Source: an uncultured Anaerolineales bacterium (GTDB taxonomy: Bacteria > Chloroflexota > Anaerolineae > Anaerolineales > Villigracilaceae). Taken from it: a stretch of 44,099 nt of DNA. The first letter of the stretch is position 1, and every line of letters starts with the position of its first letter. The DNA is taken from NCBI GenBank assembly GCA_937928015.1, contig CALFXA010000236.1, positions 1 to 44,099 on the forward strand. Direction: 5' to 3'. The notes beneath the pieces are model-generated. The model saw nothing but the letters and a program-made list of their open reading frames with translations, did no database searches and was not told the DNA's origin. Below are positions 15,420 to 22,816 of this stretch, piece by piece. Both the position numbers and the translations under genes were made by a program.

Positions 15420-16892
15420 ATGTTTAAAAAAATTCTGATCGCCAACCGTGGTGAGATCGCCGTTCGCATCATCCGCGCCTGCCGCGAGATGGGCGTGAAA
15501 AGTGTGGCTGTCTACTCCGAGGCCGACCGCAACGCCCTGCACGTGCAGATGGCGGATGAAGCCGTCCTGTTGGGCGGGGCCGCGCCGCGTGACTCCTATT
15601 TGAATGCGGACCGCATCATCCAGGCGGCGCTCGACACGAAAGCGGAGGCCATCCACCCAGGCTATGGCTTCCTCTCGGAGAACGCCTCTTTCGCCGCCGC
15701 AGTGGACTCCGCTAAATTGAATTTTATCGGCCCCTCAGCGGACTCGATCCGCGCGATGGGCGACAAGGCCGAATCGAAGATCCGCATGAAGGCAGCGGGT
15801 GTGCCAACCGTCCCAGGCTTCGAAGGGCTGGAGAGCGCAGACGAGTTCCGCCAGGCCGCGCAGGAGATCGGCTACCCCGTGCTGGTCAAGGCGGCGGCGG
15901 GCGGCGGGGGCAAGGGCATGCGTGTGGTCGAGAGCGAAGCCGATTTGACGGAATCCATTGATGGGGCGAGACGCGAAGCGCTGAACGCCTTCGGCGATGA
16001 ACGTCTGCTGATCGAGAAATATCTTCCCAACGCGCATCACATCGAATTCCAAATCTTTGGAGATCGACATGGAAATCTTGTTCACCTCTTCGAGCGCGAA
16101 TGTTCAGTGCAACGGCGGCATCAGAAGATCATCGAAGAGACGCCTTCGCCCTTGCTCACGCCTGAACTGCGTAAACAGATGGGCAAGGCAGCAGTCTCGG
16201 CGGCCAAGGCTGTCAATTATTTCAACGCAGGCACCATCGAATTCATCGTCGATCCAGACACGCTGAAATTTTATTTCCTCGAAATGAACACCCGCCTGCA
16301 AGTCGAGCATCCTCTGACCGAGCTCGTGGCTGGACTCGACCTCGTCCAATGGCAACTGCACATCGCTGCGGGCGAGCTGTTCCCCTTCACGCAAAACGAC
16401 TTCCGCCAGCGCGGACATGCCATCGAGTGTCGCATCTATGCCGAAGACCCCGCGGGCGGATTCCTGCCCAGCACGGGGCGGCTGCTGCAATTCATAGAGC
16501 CGCGCGGACCAGGCATCCGTGTGGACTCGGGCTTCCGTGCGGGTGACGAGGTGACGCACTTCTACGACCCGATGCTGGCCAAGCTGATCGTCCACGCTGA
16601 AGACCGCGAGTCGGCCATTCGGCGTATGCGGGCCGCGTTGCACGAGTTTGTCGTCCACGGTGTGACCACCAACATCGACTTTATGCAGTCCCTGCTGGCA
16701 CACGAAGATTTCGAGAACGGACAGGTCACCACGCGCTGGGTCGAGACGAAGTTCGGCTGGCAAGCATCCGAGCCGATGATGCAGGCGTTGGTTGCGGCGG
16801 CGGTGACAGAGGCCAGGGTTCCAGGCTCCACGTCTCAGGTGTCAGGGGAGACGTATAGCCCGTGGAAAGTGGCGAGTGGGTTTAGAAACTGA
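15420..16892 (+). CDS. accC: Biotin carboxylase subunit of an acyl-CoA carboxylase
   Basis: 490 residues. RGEIAVRIIRACREMG start, ATP-grasp glycine loop AAAGGGGKGMRVV, HIEFQIFGDRHGNLVHLFERECSVQRRHQKIIEE, and MNTRLQVEHPLTELV with the catalytic Glu/Asn/Arg are all present. It carboxylates the biotin of the carrier protein using bicarbonate and ATP. AccC of acetyl-CoA carboxylase is about 450 residues; this one ends in an extra tail of about 30 residues (from ARVPGSTSQVSG) that looks repeat-derived. It overlaps the carrier gene by 1 nt. No carboxyltransferase gene is nearby, so the acyl-CoA substrate is unknown. Confidence 0.9.
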   Translation: MFKKILIANRGEIAVRIIRACREMGVKSVAVYSEADRNALHVQMADEAVLLGGAAPRDSYLNADRIIQAALDTKAEAIHPGYGFLSENASFAAAVDSAKLNFIGPSADSIRAMGDKAESKIRMKAAGVPTVPGFEGLESADEFRQAAQEIGYPVLVKAAAGGGGKGMRVVESEADLTESIDGARREALNAFGDERLLIEKYLPNAHHIEFQIFGDRHGNLVHLFERECSVQRRHQKIIEETPSPLLTPELRKQMGKAAVSAAKAVNYFNAGTIEFIVDPDTLKFYFLEMNTRLQVEHPLTELVAGLDLVQWQLHIAAGELFPFTQNDFRQRGHAIECRIYAEDPAGGFLPSTGRLLQFIEPRGPGIRVDSGFRAGDEVTHFYDPMLAKLIVHAEDRESAIRRMRAALHEFVVHGVTTNIDFMQSLLAHEDFENGQVTTRWVETKFGWQASEPMMQALVAAAVTEARVPGSTSQVSGETYSPWKVASGFRN

Positions 16893-17371
16893 TGAAGATT
16901 ACCTTGAACGAAAATACTCTTGATCTGTCTCCCAATGGCAAAGGCTATCTTGTCGCCATTGGCGATAAAACCGTCTCAGTTGAAATCCTACACTCCGAAA
17001 ACGGACGTCTCGACCTACTCCTCGATGGTCAGCGCGTGACGGCGTACGTCTCGTCCGACGGCGCGAAACGCTGGGTGACCGTCGGCGGACAGACCTTCGC
17101 CTTGACCAAGTCCACGGCGGGGACGCGTCGCGCTCAGCACGGGCATCACGCCCAGGATGAGTTGACCGCACCCATGCCAGGCCAGGTCCGCGCGGTGAAT
17201 GTGGCGGAAGGCGAGTCCGTTACCAAAGGCCAGACCCTGCTCGTGCTGGAGGCTATGAAGATGGAGATCCGCGTCTCCGCGCCCAGGGATGGTGTGGTCG
17301 GGAAATTACTCGTCCAACAAGGACAGACTGTGGAACGCGAACAGGTCTTGGTCGAAATCAAGGAAAGTTAA
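16892..17371 (+). CDS. Biotin carboxyl carrier protein
   Basis: 159 residues. The C-terminal biotinyl domain (about 90-157) carries EAMKMEIRV, where the second Lys-flanking Met motif (AMKM) marks the biotinylated lysine, and begins with LTAPMPGQVRAVNVAEGESV. The N-terminal 80 residues form a short beta-rich domain as in the carrier parts of propionyl-/methylcrotonyl-CoA carboxylases rather than classical AccB. Starts inside the accC stop (TGATG), so the two are translated together. Confidence 0.9.
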   Translation: MKITLNENTLDLSPNGKGYLVAIGDKTVSVEILHSENGRLDLLLDGQRVTAYVSSDGAKRWVTVGGQTFALTKSTAGTRRAQHGHHAQDELTAPMPGQVRAVNVAEGESVTKGQTLLVLEAMKMEIRVSAPRDGVVGKLLVQQGQTVEREQVLVEIKES

Positions 17372-17446
17372 CCGCTGAGGCGCAGAGGTCGTGGAGCTTT
17401 CTTAAATCCTCTCTGCGCTCTCTGCGCTCTCTGCGGCTCTGCGGTG
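17372..17446. repeat. Intergenic CTCTGCG repeat with inverted ends
   Basis: Four CTCTGCG units at 17411, 17420, 17429 and 17437; the first three are spaced exactly 9 nt apart. The left end (CCGCTGAGGCGCAGAGG, from 17372) is complementary to the right end, so the whole element can fold back. It fills the gap between the carrier gene and the ribosome site of the MaoC gene. Elements of this 'CGCAGAGACGCAGAG' type occur between genes in many unrelated bacteria. Confidence 0.75.
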
Positions 17447-17459
17447 AAAAGGAGTTGAC

Positions 17460-17909
17460 ATGACAGGAAAATATTTCGACGAACTCGAAGTCGGCATGAA
17501 ATTCAAACACGGCGGACGCACCGTTACCGAAATGGACAACGTGCTCTTCTCCGCGCTGACGATGAATACCCAGCCCCTGCACGTCAACGAAGACTTCGCC
17601 GCGAAGACCGAGTTCGGCCAGCGGTTGGTCAATGGCGTGTTCACGTTCGGGCTGGTGGTCGGCCTGACCGTGGCCGAGTTGACCGAAGGCACCATCGTCG
17701 CCAACCTCGGCTATGACAGGGTCGTGCATCCCAACCCCGTCTTCCACGGCGACACCATCTACGCCGAAAGCGAGATCATCGAAAAGCGCGAGTCGAAGTC
17801 ACGGCCCAACGCGGGCATTGTCCGCATCCAATGCACAGGCCGCAAACCAGACGGTACAATTGTGGTCCAGTTCGAGCGGACCGCGATGTTTTTGAAGAAA
17901 CCCAATTAA
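17460..17909 (+). CDS. MaoC-like (R)-hydratase/dehydratase
   Basis: 149 residues, a single hot-dog domain. GKYFDELEVGMKFKHGGRTVTEMDN at the start and the hydratase-2 segment NTQPLHVNEDFAAKTEFGQRLVNGVFTFGLVVGL, with Asp/Asn-His type catalytic positions shifted as in mesaconyl-CoA-hydratase-like members. Expected to add or remove water from an enoyl-CoA. The CitE-like lyase gene downstream makes a C4/C5 dicarboxyl-CoA substrate attractive (mesaconyl-/methylmalyl- or citramalyl-CoA chemistry), but this is inference. A strong AAAAGGAG precedes the ATG. Confidence 0.87.
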   Translation: MTGKYFDELEVGMKFKHGGRTVTEMDNVLFSALTMNTQPLHVNEDFAAKTEFGQRLVNGVFTFGLVVGLTVAELTEGTIVANLGYDRVVHPNPVFHGDTIYAESEIIEKRESKSRPNAGIVRIQCTGRKPDGTIVVQFERTAMFLKKPN

Positions 17910-17956
17910 CATGTCGCTGCGACCTGCGGGAAGCAGCCTCCCACGAATAGGAGAAG

Positions 17957-18466
17957 ATGATGAAAAAATGGGGCGTTCGTTTGATTGGAATATTGTTTTT
18001 ACTTTGGGCAGTGTCGTCATTTATTGACTGGCTCAGAGGATCTGAAGAAGGCTTCCTGGGTTTCTATATCAACATCTTTGGCTCAAATATCTCCCCTCTA
18101 GTGGAAGTTTTTATTTTACTTTACACTAGTTATTATATTTTTAAGTTCGACAAAAGGGGAAGGATATGGGCCCTGATTCTGCTTTGGCCAAGTTCTATAG
18201 CTTCTCTTTTATTTTTTATTAAAACTTTGGTGACTTATAATTCTCCCATTGTCGTTGTAAAGTGGACAGTCGGCCTAGAAGTATTTTGGCTACAGGGTCA
18301 GGAAAAAACAATTCTGGATATGCCCATCAGGGTATTGGTCGTAGGCCTCTTTATGATCTTATCTCTGGCTGCTTTGTATTATCTTCTCCGCAAAGATATC
18401 AAAGCCTTATTCGAACCTCCAACGATCCCCGATATTACTCAAATCGCCACAGACGTGAAGGCTTAA
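17957..18466 (+). CDS. AT-rich small membrane protein, unknown function
   Basis: 169 residues from ATG 17957 (a second ATG follows at 17960), with GGAGAAG upstream. Four hydrophobic segments (about residues 5-22, 47-60, 71-95, 120-140). No family recognised. Its base composition is clearly AT-richer than both flanking genes and it separates two genes that look like a functional pair (MaoC and CitE-like), so it is probably a later insertion into the operon. Confidence 0.65.
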   Translation: MMKKWGVRLIGILFLLWAVSSFIDWLRGSEEGFLGFYINIFGSNISPLVEVFILLYTSYYIFKFDKRGRIWALILLWPSSIASLLFFIKTLVTYNSPIVVVKWTVGLEVFWLQGQEKTILDMPIRVLVVGLFMILSLAALYYLLRKDIKALFEPPTIPDITQIATDVKA

Positions 18467-18490
18467 AGTCAGCAAACAGTTTTCCGACCC

Positions 18491-18518
18491 TCGACTTTCA
18501 AACCTTCCAACCTTCCCA
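18491..18518. repeat. Short CTTTCAA/CCTTCCAA repeat before the CoA lyase gene
   Basis: Degenerate tandem pyrimidine-rich units ACTTTCAAACCTTCCAACC lie directly before the ribosome site of the lyase gene. A related stretch is found in frame inside the glycosyltransferase gene at about 27530-27554. Confidence 0.5.
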
Positions 18519-18528
18519 CGGAGACCCT

Positions 18529-19407
18529 ATGCATTCCCGACGCGCCCTTTTATACATGCCTGGCGATGACCGCCGCAAGATCGAAAAAGCCACCACCCTC
18601 GGTGTGGATAGCATCTGCATGGACCTGGAGGACGGCACCGCCATCAACAAGAAGGCCGAGGCGCGCGCCGTCATTGCGCAGGCCATGCGCGAACTGGACT
18701 TCGGCGCCGCCGAGCGCTGCATCCGCATCAACAGCATCGGCTCGGGCTGGGAGGCGGACGATCTGGCCGCCGCGCTGGAGGCCCGTCCCGATTCCATCGC
18801 CCTGCCCAAGGTCGAATCCCCCGAGCAGGTGACCTGGGTCAGCAGCCGCATCGAGTCCTATGAGCTGGCTCACGGCCTGCCGCTGGGCGGCATCCGCATG
18901 ATTATTCTGGTCGAAACGGCCAAAGGCATCCTCCACCTGAAAGAGATCGCGGGCGCCGACAAACGCCTGGACGCGATTATCTTCGGCGGCGAGGATTTCA
19001 CGGCCAGCATCGGCGCGACGCGCACGAGGGACGCGCTCGAACTGCTCTACGCGCGCGAAGCCGTGGTCACCGTCTGCGCCGCCTATGATTTGCAGGCCAT
19101 CGACATCGTCACCATCGACTTCAAGAACCTCGACGCCCTGCGCGCCGAATCCGAAGCAGGCGCGCGCCTGGGATTCACGGGCAAGCAGATCATCCACCCC
19201 GCGCAGGTGGGTCCCGTCCAGGCGGCCTTCACCCCCAGCGACGAAGCCATCGCCTACGCCAGACGCGTGGTCGAGACCTTCGAGGCCAATCAGAAGGAAG
19301 GCAAGGGCGCTTATGCGCTCGACGGCAAGATGATCGACATGCCGCTGCTCAAGAACGCGCAAAAAGTCCTGGACCGCGCCCGGGCAGCAGGGAAGGTCCA
19401 ATCATGA
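18529..19407 (+). CDS. CitE/HpcH-type CoA-ester lyase
   Basis: 292 residues from ATG 18529 (GGAGACCCT upstream); the frame is open further upstream but that part is repeat sequence. RRALLYMPGDDRRKIEKATTLGVDSICMDLEDGT, RCIRINSIGSG, ALPKVESPEQV, GGEDFTASIGATRT and FTGKQIIHPAQV are the standard motifs, with Mg2+ and CoA-ester binding residues (the Glu/Asp of LEDG, Arg of IRIN, Glu/Asp of GGEDF). TIM-barrel enzymes of this group cleave malyl-, methylmalyl- or citramalyl-CoA. Coupled by ATGA to the methyltransferase. Confidence 0.9.
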   Translation: MHSRRALLYMPGDDRRKIEKATTLGVDSICMDLEDGTAINKKAEARAVIAQAMRELDFGAAERCIRINSIGSGWEADDLAAALEARPDSIALPKVESPEQVTWVSSRIESYELAHGLPLGGIRMIILVETAKGILHLKEIAGADKRLDAIIFGGEDFTASIGATRTRDALELLYAREAVVTVCAAYDLQAIDIVTIDFKNLDALRAESEAGARLGFTGKQIIHPAQVGPVQAAFTPSDEAIAYARRVVETFEANQKEGKGAYALDGKMIDMPLLKNAQKVLDRARAAGKVQS

Positions 19408-20030
19408 ATCCCACCCAATGGGAGATGATTTTTCAAAACGATCCCCTCTTTCACCTTGAGCCGCGCCCGCGAGCCGTCCAGTTTACGAACCAGCTTCTGG
19501 ATCAACACCTCTCCTCCGTGCTCGACCTCGGCTGCGGCGGGGGACGTCATGTAATTCACATGGCAAGACAAGGCTTGCACGTCACTGGCATGGACAACGC
19601 CCCCACCGCTTTGAAGATGACGCGTCAATGGCTGGTGGAGGATCATCTCGATGCGGACCTGGTCCTGGCGGACATGCGTCAGCCCTTGCCATTTGCTGAT
19701 GGCACGTTCGACGCCGTGCTTTCCAGCGATGTGATTCACCACGCGCTGTTGGATACCGTCATGGGGACAGCGCGGGAGATCGAGCGGCTCGTCCGCCCGG
19801 CTGGGATGATCCAGCTCAGTGTTCCGTTGCGAAGAGATCACCTGAAGGCCTCGCGAGAGTTCGACGAGATCGAAACCAACACATTCGTCCCCACTGTCGG
19901 TATGGAGAAGGGGCTTCCGCATCACTTCTTCATACCCGATGAATTTCGGGCCATCTTTCCAGGCTTCCAGGTCATGGAATTAGAAGTAATCGATGAACGT
20001 GTGATTGTCTTGCAAGCCCTAAGGAAATAA
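19404..20030 (+). CDS. Class I SAM-dependent methyltransferase
   Basis: 208 residues. SAM motif I is LDLGCGGGRHVIHMARQG, followed by TGMDNAPTALKMTR (motif II acid) and DADLVLADMRQPLPFADGTFDAVLSSDVIHH (motifs III-IV). The substrate cannot be predicted. It overlaps the lyase stop by 4 nt (ATGA), so it is in the same transcript. Confidence 0.9.
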   Translation: MNPTQWEMIFQNDPLFHLEPRPRAVQFTNQLLDQHLSSVLDLGCGGGRHVIHMARQGLHVTGMDNAPTALKMTRQWLVEDHLDADLVLADMRQPLPFADGTFDAVLSSDVIHHALLDTVMGTAREIERLVRPAGMIQLSVPLRRDHLKASREFDEIETNTFVPTVGMEKGLPHHFFIPDEFRAIFPGFQVMELEVIDERVIVLQALRK

Positions 20031-20061
20031 CGCCGAACCAACCCCCTTCGAGGAATTTCTG

Positions 20062-20898
20062 TTGATTTCGATCATTTACGGCCTCATCTCAGCCCTGAGT
20101 TGGGGCGCAGCGGACTTTTCGGGTGGGTTGGCCAGCCGAAAGTCCAGCGCCTACCAGGTGCTATTCCTGTCCGAGTTGGCGGGGCTGATTCCGCTGGCGA
20201 TCCTGGCCCTGCTCGCTCGTGATCCCATCCCACCGTTTTCCGCCTGGGTTTGGAGCGCGCTGGCCAGCACGGTCGGCACCTTCGGCATGCTCATCCTCTA
20301 TCGCGCCTTTGCCGAGGGCCGCATGACCATCGCCGCACCCGTCTCGGCACTGCTGGCGGCGGTCGTGCCTGTCGTCTTCGGCGCGTTGAGCGAGGGCCTG
20401 CCCGACCTGCTCACGGGCGCGGGATTCGTCCTGGCTCTGGCCGCGGTGTGGATCATCTCCCGCGATGGCTCGTCAGCGAACCTGCATGTTTCATTGCGGG
20501 ACCTGCGCCTGCCCCTGCTCTCGGGCATTTTCTTCGGCTCCTACTTTGTCCTGATTCACCAGGCCACCAAGGAGGCCTACTTCTGGCCGTTGGTGAACGC
20601 GCGTCTGGTGGGGACGCTGGTGATGCTTGGCTATGGGCTGGTCCTGCGCGGCCCGATCCTGCCCAAGCGCGAGTCCTGGCAGCTGGCCCTGCTGGCAGGA
20701 ATCCTCGACGTAGGCGGGAACGTCTTCTACGTACTCGCCTCGCAAACGGGTCGGCTGGACGTGGCCGCCGTCCTTGGGGCGCTCTACCCTGCGTTGACCG
20801 TCCTATTGGCCTGGCTGGTGCTCAAGGAACACATCTCGCGCTCGCAAACCTTCGGAATCCTGCTGGCCTTTGTGGCCATCACTTTGCTGACCTTGTAG
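20062..20898 (+). CDS. EamA/DMT family transporter
   Basis: 278 residues with ten hydrophobic helices in two EamA repeats (about 3-130 and 145-278). ALSWGAADFSGGLASRKSSAYQVLFLSELAGL and the second repeat (LAGILDVGGNVFYVLASQTGRLDVAAVLGALYPALTVLLAWLVLKEH) are typical. It probably exports a small metabolite. Start is TTG 20062, preceded by GAGG about 9 nt upstream. Confidence 0.9.
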   Translation: MISIIYGLISALSWGAADFSGGLASRKSSAYQVLFLSELAGLIPLAILALLARDPIPPFSAWVWSALASTVGTFGMLILYRAFAEGRMTIAAPVSALLAAVVPVVFGALSEGLPDLLTGAGFVLALAAVWIISRDGSSANLHVSLRDLRLPLLSGIFFGSYFVLIHQATKEAYFWPLVNARLVGTLVMLGYGLVLRGPILPKRESWQLALLAGILDVGGNVFYVLASQTGRLDVAAVLGALYPALTVLLAWLVLKEHISRSQTFGILLAFVAITLLTL

Positions 20899-20905
20899 GA
20901 GCATT

Positions 20906-21679
20906 ATGAAACTCAAAAATAAAGTTGCGCTGATCACTGGCGCTACCTCGGGCATCGGCAAGGCCACCGCCCTGCTCTTCGCGGACGAGGGGGCGGACCT
21001 CGTTTTGACGGGCCGCCGCGCCGAGTTGGGCAAAGCCGTCGAAGTAGAATGCAGGCAGCGGGGCGTGCGCTGCATTTTCGTCGAAGCGGACCACGCTCAG
21101 GTCGAGGATTGCCAACGGGCGGTGGAATCCGCTTTGGCGGAGTTCGGTCGCATCGACATCCTGTTCAACAACGCGGGCATTGTCACCAAGGGCACGGCCG
21201 AAACCACAGACGAGGAAACCTGGAGCGCCACGCTGGCGCTGAACGTGACGGCGGTCTGGCGCATGTGCAAGCTGGTGCTGCCGCACATGAAACAACAGGG
21301 CGGCGGCGTGATTGTCAACAACGGCTCAGATTGGTCGGTGGTGGCAGGCAAGGATGCCTTCCCCTACATCGCCAGCAAGGGCGCGGTGGGACTGATGACC
21401 AAGTCGATGGCGCTGGATTTCGCGCGCGACAACATCCGTGTCAACGCCGTCTGCCCAGGCGACACCTTCGTGGACCGTTGGATCGAGAAGGGCTACTTCG
21501 AAGGCTCGGACCCCGTCTCGGTGGAAGAGGCCATCCAGGAAGCCAGCGCCTACCTGCCGATGGGACGCTTCGGCCGTCCCGAGGAGATCGCCCGCGCCGT
21601 GCTATTCCTGGCCTCGGACGATTCCTCATTTGTGACAGGTCATCTGCTGCTGGTGGATGGAGGGAATACGGCGCAGTAA
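20906..21679 (+). CDS. Short-chain dehydrogenase/reductase (SDR)
   Basis: 257 residues, classical SDR. TGATSGIGKA cofactor loop, LFNNAGIV, catalytic Ser (GSDWS, 13 residues before Tyr), YIASK, and the C-terminal signature SSFVTGHLLLVDGGNTAQ. Likely NAD(P)-dependent alcohol/ketone interconversion. AGGAGCATT precedes the ATG, 7 nt after the EamA stop. Its last 13 codons are repeated at 22614-22658 with only synonymous changes. Confidence 0.92.
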   Translation: MKLKNKVALITGATSGIGKATALLFADEGADLVLTGRRAELGKAVEVECRQRGVRCIFVEADHAQVEDCQRAVESALAEFGRIDILFNNAGIVTKGTAETTDEETWSATLALNVTAVWRMCKLVLPHMKQQGGGVIVNNGSDWSVVAGKDAFPYIASKGAVGLMTKSMALDFARDNIRVNAVCPGDTFVDRWIEKGYFEGSDPVSVEEAIQEASAYLPMGRFGRPEEIARAVLFLASDDSSFVTGHLLLVDGGNTAQ

Positions 21680-21700
21680 CGATCCTGATTTTCCCCATGC

Positions 21701-21706
21701 TATAAT
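21701..21706 (+). promoter_or_regulatory. Possible -10 box before the PH-like gene
   Basis: Perfect TATAAT, about 95 nt before ATG 21802; no convincing -35 at 16-18 nt. The intervening DNA has no other visible signal apart from the AAGGAG ribosome site. Confidence 0.35.
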
Positions 21707-21801
21707 TTTGTCCAGATAGTTTTCCTTAATGGTTTGCATTCGATTAATGCTCCATCAGCAGCCCTGCTGTGAAAACCTGCATGCCATAAGGAGATACGGG
21801 C

Positions 21802-22548
21802 ATGGATGAAAAAAATCAAACCGCGCAAGATTTGGGAAGAGCGCTAGCGAGATATGAGGGACGCGATGCCACGGCTGCGCTCATCATGTTTGCACTAGGG
21901 ATCGCGGGCATTATGGCGGGGGCCTGGGCAATCCTGACCATCCATCCGCCGAGTGATCTGCGTGGCCTGGGTGCTGGCGGAATCGTCGCTGGCGGGCTTT
22001 TCATCCTGGCCAGCCTGGAAGGACTCATCAACGCCTTCCGCGACTATGAGATCATCATTTTCGAACGGGGATTCAAATACAGCACGATCATGGAATCCCA
22101 CGCTGTCCGATGGGAGGAAGTGACCGCTGTCTGGCAGGCGGCGTATAAACGCGGACCCAAAGGCCCAGCCAGTACATTGATCTATACGATTCTGCTCAAA
22201 GACAAAAAGAAACTGGTTCTGAATAACGACCGTTTCAAGAACGTGGAAGGGTTAGGGGAAACCATCCAGCGCGAGGTGACCCGCCACCTGATGCCACAGT
22301 ACATCCAAACATTGAACTCTGGTGGGACAATCAATTTCGGTAAACTGACGCTTAGCAAGCAGGGCATCAGCAATGGCAAGGAATTGGTGCCGTGGTCCCA
22401 AATCAGGGATGTAAAGATTCGAAACGGCGTCATCGCCATCAACAAGGAGGGAAAATGGCTGGCCTGGTCGAGTATTCTGGCGTCCCAGATTCCTAATCTA
22501 TTCGTGTTTCTGGACCTTGTCGATCAGGCCGTGGGAGTCAGGGTTTGA
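21802..22548 (+). CDS. Membrane-anchored PH-like protein (DUF6585-like)
   Basis: 248 residues. Two hydrophobic helices (about 25-46 and 55-76) precede two beta-rich PH-like units: first YEIIIFERGFKYSTIMESHAVRWEEVTAVWQ, then INFGKLTLSKQGISNGKELVPWSQIRDVKIRNGVIAI. The pattern (glycine-phenylalanine turn, W-E/S-x-I repeated) fits DUF6585 and other bacterial PH proteins; function unknown. AAGGAG about 9 nt before the ATG. It lies between the SDR gene and the extra SDR 3' end, so it may have arrived on a small inserted segment. Confidence 0.65.
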   Translation: MDEKNQTAQDLGRALARYEGRDATAALIMFALGIAGIMAGAWAILTIHPPSDLRGLGAGGIVAGGLFILASLEGLINAFRDYEIIIFERGFKYSTIMESHAVRWEEVTAVWQAAYKRGPKGPASTLIYTILLKDKKKLVLNNDRFKNVEGLGETIQREVTRHLMPQYIQTLNSGGTINFGKLTLSKQGISNGKELVPWSQIRDVKIRNGVIAINKEGKWLAWSSILASQIPNLFVFLDLVDQAVGVRV

Positions 22549-22613
22549 ACAGTACATTCAAAATCCATCATCACATGATGACCGTCGCCATCCACCCTGG
22601 CAACGGATGGATG

Positions 22614-22658
22614 GGTCATTTGCTATTGGTGGATGGCGGGAATACGGCGCAGTAACGA
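22614..22658 (+). pseudogene. Remnant: duplicated 3' end of an SDR gene
   Basis: 41 of 45 bases match 21638-21682, in the same orientation. Read in frame it gives GHLLLVDGGNTAQ and a stop, identical to the SDR C-terminus; all four differences are synonymous (three in Leu codons, one in Gly). The sequence before it is not SDR-like, so only the tail of a related gene remains. Confidence 0.85.
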
Positions 22659-22662
22659 CATC

Positions 22663-22698
22663 CACAGATTTCACAGAAGTTAATCGGCGAAATCTGTG
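22663..22698. repeat. Hairpin repeat of the CACAGATTTCACAG type
   Basis: Perfect 10-bp arms CACAGATTTC (22663-22672) and GAAATCTGTG (22689-22698) around a 16-nt loop. This resembles the dispersed 'ATCCACAGATTTCACAGATT' elements seen between genes in many phyla. It starts 5 nt after the SDR remnant. Confidence 0.7.
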
Positions 22699-22768
22699 AA
22701 TAAGCCCATCGAATAAAGCCACTTTGTTCACTGCCCCAACTGCTCACACGTTGGGGCGGATTCTTCTT

Positions 22769-22774
22769 TATAAT
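22769..22774 (+). promoter_or_regulatory. -10 box of the C39-like peptidase gene
   Basis: Perfect TATAAT, about 42 nt before ATG 22817. No good -35. Confidence 0.45.
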
Positions 22775-22816
22775 TGGACCATCGTCGTTTCCCTTTCAAC
22801 TTTAGCGAGGCATCCC

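Noticed and set aside
17411..17443. CTCTGCG units considered as a CRISPR array
   Set aside because: Units are 7-9 nt with no spacers; far too short for CRISPR repeats.
22561..22613. Sequence before the SDR remnant tested for further SDR similarity
   Set aside because: No match to the SDR gene upstream of 22614; the similarity ends abruptly.
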